64,000 nucleotides of DNA. It comes from a virus. Shown in pieces: positions 55,801 through 61,600 of this stretch. The stretch covers positions 1-64,000 of the IMG/VR virus record IMGVR_UViG_3300020200_000017; one strand, 5' to 3'. Within the stretch, counting starts at the first letter, position 1. Each line of letters starts with the position of its first letter. The position numbers and the translations under genes were made by a program. Below the pieces are notes generated by a model, which was given only the letters and a program-made list of their open reading frames with translations, had not been told where the DNA came from and searched no databases.

Positions 55801-58333
55801 TGTTCCATCGTCCCAGCGGCGTGTCCAGGAAGTCCCTCCAGAAATTGAGTAACGGAATTCCGTGTTCATCCGTGTAGCCCCGTATCGCCAGCTCTTCCCG
55901 GATCTGCTCGAGCATTTTTGCCTGCGCTTCTTTGCTGAGGCGTTGGCCGCCGTGGCGTGGCGCCTCGTTTGCAAGCCATCTGGCGAAGGCCGATTCAACC
56001 TGCGAGTCGAACTGGATGTTGAACATGTAGAACTCCCACAGCGCCTTCTTCTTTTCGTAGGGAGTCTTCAACGCAGCGGGGTCCAATACTTGCTGTAGTT
56101 TCTCGATCTGCTGCCCGAGGTAGGACACGGGGCGATAACCAAAGATCTCTCCGCTCGCGTCCTTTTCCGCGAGCCGGACGTAGTCTCTCCCGAGGTCGAT
56201 TCGGTCTATCCACGACCCCGACGCCGGGTCGAATCTCTGGCGCGACAGCCTCTCCTTCCATTCGGCTTCTCCGTACCCCGCGGAGGAGGAAAAATACCCG
56301 AGCTTATTTCCCAGCCTCTGCGCGAAATCGTCTATGTGGCTCAACTCGTGATCGGCTGTGTGCATTAGGAAGGCTTCCCTTTTGGGGTCCATGCCGAGAT
56401 GGTCGAAGCTGAATCCTGTGAGACTGTCCTTCTGGTATTGGCTGTCGGCGAACCACTTCGGGTCGATGGTGATGGTCGCCATGAACGGCACGCTGTCTCC
56501 TGAGTTAAGCAACCACAAGGGAGTCGCTCCGTTAAGGTGGTCTAGAGGCTCCGATCCGGGATTATAGGGAAACGGGGTCATGTCGTCGAGGTGCGGGCGT
56601 TCGACGAAGCCTTCGTCGCCGAAGAAGCCGGTCACGGCCGTGATCACGGACGCATCCTTGAGATTTGAGTCGGGGGCCGCCGACCTGTCGCGCCAATGCT
56701 TGATCCGTATAAACGTCGGGATCACCTCAGCGAAGCGCTTCTTGTGCTCGGGGTTGTCGGTTCCGTCCGGCAGCTTCGCTGGGCCGCCCGTGTTCAGCAT
56801 GCCTTCCGCCGTCATGAGCATATACTCGGCGAGTCGTTCCGCCGCTTCTTTCCGTAACCTTTCCTTCGCCCTGTCCGACTTCTGGTCGAACATCAAGCCA
56901 TTATTCTCCGGGGCGTGGACTATCTGCTCGACGATCGCCTCGAAGAGGGTCAGGTCATCCCTTATTGCGCCGTTGACGACCGCGGTGTCGGCCCCGCCCA
57001 TGAAACTTCCGATGGGCCTGCGGTAAGCGTCCACCAGTGCGTTGCCCTGCGCGTCCTTGAAGGAACCCGTCCATCCATGGTGTCTAACGAACTGGTCAAT
57101 TTGCTCCCCGGGGTGCGGCGCCCTTCCCGTTCGCAACTCGAAGTCTGCGGCCCATCGCTTGTGTTCGTCGGACCCAATGAACTCTTCGAACATTCTCCGT
57201 ATTTTCTTTGCTCTCTCGGTTGCCCTTTTTTCCCGCTCTCTTTGCTTGTTCCTCGACACCAACGAACGCAGGCCGATAAATCCGAATCGCTCCGAGCGTC
57301 TGGCCGCTATCGTGTCGATCATGCCCGCGGCCGGGTCGAGGTCGTTGGGTCTGTCGGCCTCGTAGTGCGGTGTGTGCCCGCCCCTCACGCCGGTCAACCT
57401 AGCCCTCAGCCTCTCGGCAAGGCTCGGGCGCGAGCCCGGCACGTCGGGGCCGTCCGCGGCGTCGGCGAGTTTCTCCCTCGCCCCCTCGGCCCTACCGACG
57501 ATCTCGTCGACCGGACCCGGCACATCAACCACGCCCCGGACCGCCCCCACGACGTTCCCCAGTATGTTGGCTCCCGGCACGTCGCAACCCGTCCCGAAGA
57601 TATCGGTGAACCTGTTGGCATTGGGGCCCGACCCGCAACGAATCTTGTTCAGCTCGTCCTTCCACAGACCCCTGGCCCTGAGGATGGAGTCCATGACGTT
57701 CCTCGCCATGTCCCTAATCTCCCTGCCGAGGATTCCCTTCTGCTCGAAAGGGGGCATGCTCTTCGTCTCGGGCTCCGGGGCGAAGGCAAGCGCGGGGTTT
57801 ACCTCGGGCACACCCAACGCTCTCAGCCCCGCGTCGACCACTTGCTCTACCCCGTACTCATCCTGAGAGTACGAGTCGTCGTTTATGTTTTTCTCGCACA
57901 GCGTCACGCTTCCGTAACCCGGCATCATCGGCGGGAGGGGGTCCCCGACCTCGTACGACGCCGCCCAGTCGAGGAATTTTTTCGGGATGAACGGGAGCAT
58001 CCGCGCGAACGGCTCGTCTGGTAAATCCTCCCCGGGTGGTTCGGGCTCGGCGACGGGGGATCTCGATTGCTTGGGTTTCAGCGCCTTGGTCATCGCAAAC
58101 GACGCCGACCCGCCCTTGGCGGCGACCGCCGTGAGTCGCGCGTCGGCCCAGGCCGAGTTGTGCCCGGACCCGTACGTGCCCGATCCGACGTCCCTGCTGC
58201 CGTCGAGGAACATGCGGTTCCTGGCGTGATCCACGAACGCGATACGCCCGTCCTTCAGGGCATACACGAACGTCGTTCCGTGTTTTGCGACCATTTTTGC
58301 GTTGAGCGGAACGTTGAACGGGGTTGGCGACAT
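49847..58333 (-). CDS. Giant polyvalent protein, 2828 residues, two metallopeptidase-like sites and GNAT-like domain
   Basis: I place the start at ATG 58333 (MSPTPFNVPLNAK); the frame also opens at TTG 58384 inside the likely promoter. The C-x8-FTD-x5-C motif (IRCGSGPNANRFTDIFGTGC) is near residue 240. EAGM or near-variants occur at residues 335 (AAGM), 1482 (DAGM), 1519, 1696, 1863 and 2169. Segment 335-1481 has ADHELSHIDDF (HExxH at 662) and Gly-rich repeats. Segment 1519-1695 has a Gly/Ala-rich hydrophobic stretch. Segment 1696-1862 has two HTH-like parts. Segment 1863-2168 has DKYRGMGLASEF (GNAT motif A). Segment 2169-2828 has GVHEYAHLEHYK (HExxH at 2455). Likely a packaged multi-effector protein. 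Confidence 0.88.
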   Translation of the reverse strand: MSPTPFNVPLNAKMVAKHGTTFVYALKDGRIAFVDHARNRMFLDGSRDVGSGTYGSGHNSAWADARLTAVAAKGGSASFAMTKALKPKQSRSPVAEPEPPGEDLPDEPFARMLPFIPKKFLDWAASYEVGDPLPPMMPGYGSVTLCEKNINDDSYSQDEYGVEQVVDAGLRALGVPEVNPALAFAPEPETKSMPPFEQKGILGREIRDMARNVMDSILRARGLWKDELNKIRCGSGPNANRFTDIFGTGCDVPGANILGNVVGAVRGVVDVPGPVDEIVGRAEGAREKLADAADGPDVPGSRPSLAERLRARLTGVRGGHTPHYEADRPNDLDPAAGMIDTIAARRSERFGFIGLRSLVSRNKQREREKRATERAKKIRRMFEEFIGSDEHKRWAADFELRTGRAPHPGEQIDQFVRHHGWTGSFKDAQGNALVDAYRRPIGSFMGGADTAVVNGAIRDDLTLFEAIVEQIVHAPENNGLMFDQKSDRAKERLRKEAAERLAEYMLMTAEGMLNTGGPAKLPDGTDNPEHKKRFAEVIPTFIRIKHWRDRSAAPDSNLKDASVITAVTGFFGDEGFVERPHLDDMTPFPYNPGSEPLDHLNGATPLWLLNSGDSVPFMATITIDPKWFADSQYQKDSLTGFSFDHLGMDPKREAFLMHTADHELSHIDDFAQRLGNKLGYFSSSAGYGEAEWKERLSRQRFDPASGSWIDRIDLGRDYVRLAEKDASGEIFGYRPVSYLGQQIEKLQQVLDPAALKTPYEKKKALWEFYMFNIQFDSQVESAFARWLANEAPRHGGQRLSKEAQAKMLEQIREELAIRGYTDEHGIPLLNFWRDFLDTPLGRWNKDEGRFEFPYNPLTGRRDTTPFNLIDGRLGPLSGATNQPVHPRSLVPGDVDTPFGQARLDNLVSNMLHGFIGGTYAGENDYEFAAELRSHLNKQGALAEIREFLADTERNSHNLDENTFMTLVARYVGQDEVYRLYGKKAPRGSNQGFGPFDGGAPGGGGGAPGGGGGAAIGRPPILLGPGTGPTIPTVPRADDPDVPGDVPPAPDAGRLRGSGVGPDVPGTGRRGREVVIEDVDGPKPEAPPRVTGTGVKRPVRPKTDDDLVEPTVRPETDADRVSPERRRADADKGRRMRELFDDDESAVPVATVPEAPESSEIPPGRERDRLRVTEIRTQELPRSRARVSEAETRHDDALRRARRTGSDPDRGGDGDPAAWAEYRVAYEDLNEADAENNQLSRESRELEERISKNEPPALGPEGAHQGSSTEMEERNMQFLDGSSADGQIRMTNKETGETVYVNRRNREAMADLKLHGFVPTDRASKRKPTAARPDDPDNPPRTAAAHLMLVDTKNSDLARVIIYDPKNGDLRVTYKDGRVVTFKNVWYERARKAGEDDRPDDLIEALEREQFQQISRPIGRLGDDGQGSGRQTGPRKRNRGGGRFHRMVNDSGDEILISVDDGDGYYDARRDGYRDRGMVGSADAGMLGRLSRRDQEIIRRESNRFNEEWRRQDRPGIGAEAGMASGDRSRTVGRVTRGTLRDRALAKLLDKILKRTGADEETKEKVKIGLGLATAFSAGGPAGAATYVAVEAARRGGRDLAEFTIDELLKRGKIDAEQARRAMAAVDRIAPDGLPDGARRQLGRAFSEAADLFNERINTPENRRRLAEMGEGIVDSARGRAREVGRRIGRPRGDVAEAGMGLPQGEVPNEKLPARNNWFTSNKIKKGGALKAQEILNFDRLRRKNRDEQASVLGVTREIIDKMHEPDASIEPFDADRLVVSALGANPMEIFGDAWLMADKTPERRKLQNIGKLDDRDNRILEIRANGGKVQDIADELKISKQRASFLLDRALRRNERDLDSQAEAGMAGARREGGSTYGRLVRKHADVVSTKRDEIDEARRSLANAARGARHRRGQTPAEKNAIYEERAAIYWAMNKLFSGNFRLDRENAGVRDVRIRVRNSPSHVTANRNGGLRIEIPMELTSPDGKVLYGHATNFVNVNSHGDIEIEHADIVVYDKYRGMGLASEFNARNENIYKAIGARSITLKGTSSSLPDSDNPEMPDMVFQTGATHWARNGFTWQDEKSKQNFIGVIDRALRDRPEIFSTEERQRIGSLYRKGGDGKFETRATAKDLVNFESADRLFAEDGAVVHYRRDLVPPGRRDKPGLGPEAGMAEAGRAMSRADAVNAEMERRNGPALKRDTDADAKTVMAMPPPFSARDSQTLTQVTADSDALTASIAQQRKALVEKYAPGRHGEPVESYADELMDNMGVARESGWSWPGGTPMTFSEQLDQAMDYFLRTAEQDGKEDQIPDPNDSFEDRELNHMKGAAKLAALELAQTEEGRREVREAMAQGFLDVLAGAEPALEKDPSLRRATTIRMHINDKSDWRKFAGYAQTELGRDGKVKLVVTLNPTILAFDSSLFFGSDEGPLSKGQGLSEVIRFAGADDYHFGLGVHEYAHLEHYKTWYSSLGLQVGRDAPPLSEQLDGRLDKSLMGTEIARRHNFPQDATWDDVRETFAKTNPLRDPANLETHASVIEATPEEWVDVQESQKTHDISWVHLAPPLDHSMNEIVERLYRLNQVRDQRRKEGGGFTGESMRERLMETMGTAGSTRKNVSADNFSRMVDALQTYDDTAANPFAGTFPENLTEDQKRSIIARNKMPEKVGSFFLALDDNSDETKFLGPEDVRKIVTEVLEGQTPEEFLATHKRIMDQVLGYDSKFASTLGVPTDDVMRVLGRSSKYGQTNIFEAVAEARVLTLYAERFREALSVKQLQQVEEMMEMLERIIPDGSVGVAVRNLTPEAKEHFARLERMLGKVPALKLDWDSVRQ
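55295..55343 (-). repeat. 21-base tandem repeat coding for APGGGGG
   Basis: A GC-rich unit (GGCTCCCCCGCCGCCACCCG plus one base) is repeated a little over two times inside the 2828-codon gene and codes for a flexible Gly/Ala/Pro linker. Confidence 0.75.
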
Positions 58334-58383
58334 CTGCCCTTGATCCTCTATTCCCGGGGGCGGGATTTGACAATTACAAAACA

Positions 58384-58412
58384 ATTATAGACGTATAGTT
58401 GTTAGCTATCAG
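58384..58412 (-). promoter_or_regulatory. Late promoter with perfect TATAAT
   Basis: On the - strand TATAAT (58389-58384) has CTGATA 17 bases upstream (58412-58407). It lies in an A/T-rich gap of 68 bases before the 2828-codon gene, with transcription start near 58377 and a leader of about 45 bases. It is the only clear promoter seen on the - strand of the giant-gene region. Confidence 0.5.
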
Positions 58413-58605
58413 TATCGTCGTCGCCCCCTGCGGCGTGGTTCCTTGCGCTCCGGATTTCCTCCCACTCCGTCTGGGCCTCGGCGAGGAACCCGTCGTCGTC
58501 GGCGGTCGCGAAGGACGCGAGCGCCGACCCTACGGCCTCCAGGGACGACCCGGGTTCGACCACCACGAGTATGGGCCTGGTGTCGGCGGCGTCGTTGCGT
58601 CTCAT
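58402..58605 (-). CDS. Small acidic hypothetical protein
   Basis: A 67-residue protein, MRRNDAADTRPILVVVEPGS and onward, with an acidic C-terminus (GGDDDTDS). The start overlaps the stop of the 1798-codon gene by ATGA. The middle (LEAVGSALASFATADDDGFL) is helical. Function unknown. It separates two giant genes and ends in the promoter region of the next. Confidence 0.55.
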   Translation of the reverse strand: MRRNDAADTRPILVVVEPGSSLEAVGSALASFATADDDGFLAEAQTEWEEIRSARNHAAGGDDDTDS

Positions 58606-61600
58606 GCGTCCCCCCCGAAGAGTATCTTGCTTTCCCCGCCGTACGGCCAGTACTCCCTCGGCACGAGGAAATCGTGGACGGTCATCAGTTGCATCACGGG
58701 GACGTACTGGGTCAGGGAAACGTTGAACCGCCGCGAAGAATTCCTGAACTGGTTCCGTATGAGTTCCTCGATCCTCAGCTCGTCGGCCGTCGACACCCCC
58801 ACGAATTCGGGGAAGACCTGGCCCAGCAACCTTGCCCTGGCGTCGGGCGAGGCGAGCATCTCCTGCAACCTGTCATAGATCGCCCTCGCGACCGACTCGA
58901 ACAGCTCGCTGCTGTAATTGTCGAGCGTGGACGACTTGTTCTTCGTGTCCGCGCCCAGCCCCTCCAGCAGGATCTTCGACGCGAACATGCCGAGCTGGTA
59001 GTCTTGGTTGAACGCCCACTGCAAGTGCCCGTGGTAGGAGTCGATCAGATCGGCCGGACCCCTGAACGCTACGTACTCCCCGTGCCTGGTGAAACCCTGG
59101 CCCAGGTAGTGGTGGAAGAACTCGTGCAGGCCGAAATCCTCCTCCTCGCGGAGGCCCTCGGATTCGTCGTCGTACTTGCGCCCCCGGCTTATCGGCGAGT
59201 ACCTCGAGGAGAACGCCTTCACGCCCAGCCTCGCCGCGTGACCCAGCACGCTCCCCGGTTGCACCGTGGCGACTTTGAACCTTGATGCTTTCGTCCAGTG
59301 TTCGTTGACAACGAAAGCCACCTCTGCGTCCGTCAGGCCAGCCTCCCTCATCAAGTCGTAGGCGGTTTGCGCCCACTTCTTCGTCAGCTCGCCGTGTCGC
59401 CTGGCGTGGTCCAACACTATTTCCGCCTGCTTCCTGACCATGGGGGCGAACCTTCTGGAGATGTCGTCGTCTTCCCTGATTATGATGCTCTCGAAGTGCG
59501 AGGTGTTCCCCCAGGACCTGTCCTGGTAGATCACGCCAGGTATCTTCTCCTCGGCGGGGGAGAAGGCCAGCCCCGATCTGACCTGCTCCGGCAACGCGTC
59601 GATCACGGCCTTGAGGAAGTTGGAATCGCCCTCGAAGTAGCTGAACGGGTCGAGGTGCAAGGGGATGCCGATCTGCGAGGTGTCCCACAGTTTCTGGGGC
59701 AATTTTGGGCCCCCGAGTATGACATTATGTGGGGCGAGTGACGCGGATCTGAACAGGATTGCCTCGTTTACCTGGTCCGCGTTGAGGACGGAGTCGGAAA
59801 GGTACTCGGCCCTCGCCCTGATCAGGGCGTTGACCGCGTAGGCAGTCAGCAACTCGTCGGCCGTCGGGAATGTGCCGGATATTGCGTCGGCGACGGCCTT
59901 CGGGCCGATCAGCTCGTCGGCGAAGTCCCTGACCACCGGACCCTGGATCTTGGGAACCTTGTGTCCCTCCACGGGGTACGAACCGAGGCCCGCCCGGCCC
60001 AGCGCGGGCGCCAGCGACCGGATCGCTGGGTTGTCGGGTGCGAGATGGTCGATGCTCACGTGGGGGGCGAGAAGATAGGGCTTCATGATCGCGTTCCTGC
60101 CGGGAACGGTCGGGACGCCCTCGGTGTTCCTCATCACCACGCTGGTCCTGACCCCGGGCACCGAGTAGATGAGGTTGAGTTGGGCGTCGTCGTCGGTGAC
60201 CTTCCTCACGAGGGCGGACGACATCCCCGCCTCGCCGCCGAGGGCCTCGGTCAGCTTGCGTTCGCGCCGATGGCTGGTGACGATGAGGGCGCGCGTTTGC
60301 GAGGCGCTGAAGAGGCGTTTGTATTGGTTGGGGGTCAGGCCCATCGCCCTCATGATCTCCGTCTTGCTCGCCCCCCAGTTGTACATCTCGGCGAATCTCT
60401 CCGCGGACTCGGTCAGCTCGGGATCCAGGCGCGCGTCCCTTCGCCCGAACGGTTCTCTCAGGCCACGGCGTCTCAGCGAATCGTAATGGCTCATGTATTG
60501 GGCGTGGGTCAAATTCATTTGTCTCATGATTTCCGGTTTGCTCACCCCACTATTGAACAACTCGGCGAATCTTGGCTGAGATTCGATGAACCCGGGGTCC
60601 TTGCTCCTCCCCCCTGGCCGGTTGAGCTCCACCAGGCCACGATCTCTTGCCTTCCTCAGCAACCAATCCAACCTGCTTGGGGCGATTCCCAATCGGTCTG
60701 CGATGTCGGCTCGCCTCTCCCCGTCCCTGAACCTGACTACGGCTTCGTTCATTAATCTTTCGTTTTCCGGAGAGTCGTGAAGGTCGCCGGCCATGCCCGC
60801 CTCCGCTCCCGGGCCGTCGTTCGGATCCTTCGAAAGACCGCGCTGACGGTCTCTAAATTCACGGCGGAATGGCATCAGGTCACGGCGGGGATTCACCAGG
60901 CCTCGTTCGCGCAAAAATTGATACCTACGCGTGTATTCTTCAGGCGACAAACCGAGTTCGTCCATGATCTGGGACCTGGTCTTCCCCTCCCCGTAAAGTC
61001 GGAGGAATTCGTTGTCGGTGTCCGTGAGGGGCCGCCGGCCGCGGCGGCGCCGCGGGTGATCCTTAAAAAGATCGCCATAACGCAAATATTCGTAGATGGT
61101 GGCGTACTCCCGTTCCGACAAACCGAGTTCGTCCATGATCTGGGACCTGGTCTTCCCCTCCCCGTGAAGTCGGAGGAATTCCTTGTCGGTGTCCGTGAGG
61201 GGCCGCCGGTTGCGACGCCTGTCGGGCCCCTTAAAAAGACCGCGTCCGCGCAAAAATCCGTAGATGGTGGCGTACTCCCGTTCCGACAAACCGAATTCGG
61301 CCATGATCTGGCGCATGGACTTCCCCTCCCCGTAAAGTCGGACGATTTCCTTCTCGGTCTCCGTGAGGGGCCGCTGACTCGCTCCCCTACGGCGGGGATT
61401 CACCAGGCCTCGTCCGCGCAAAAATGCAGATGTACGCGCGTATTCTTCAGGCGACAGGCCGAGTTCGTCCATGATCTGGGACCTGGACTTTCCTTCCCGG
61501 CGAAGTCGGAGAAATTCGTTGTCGGTGTCCGTGAGGGGCCGCTGGCGAGACCGATCCTTGAAAAGACCGCGCTGCGACAAATATTGGTAGATGGTGCGGA

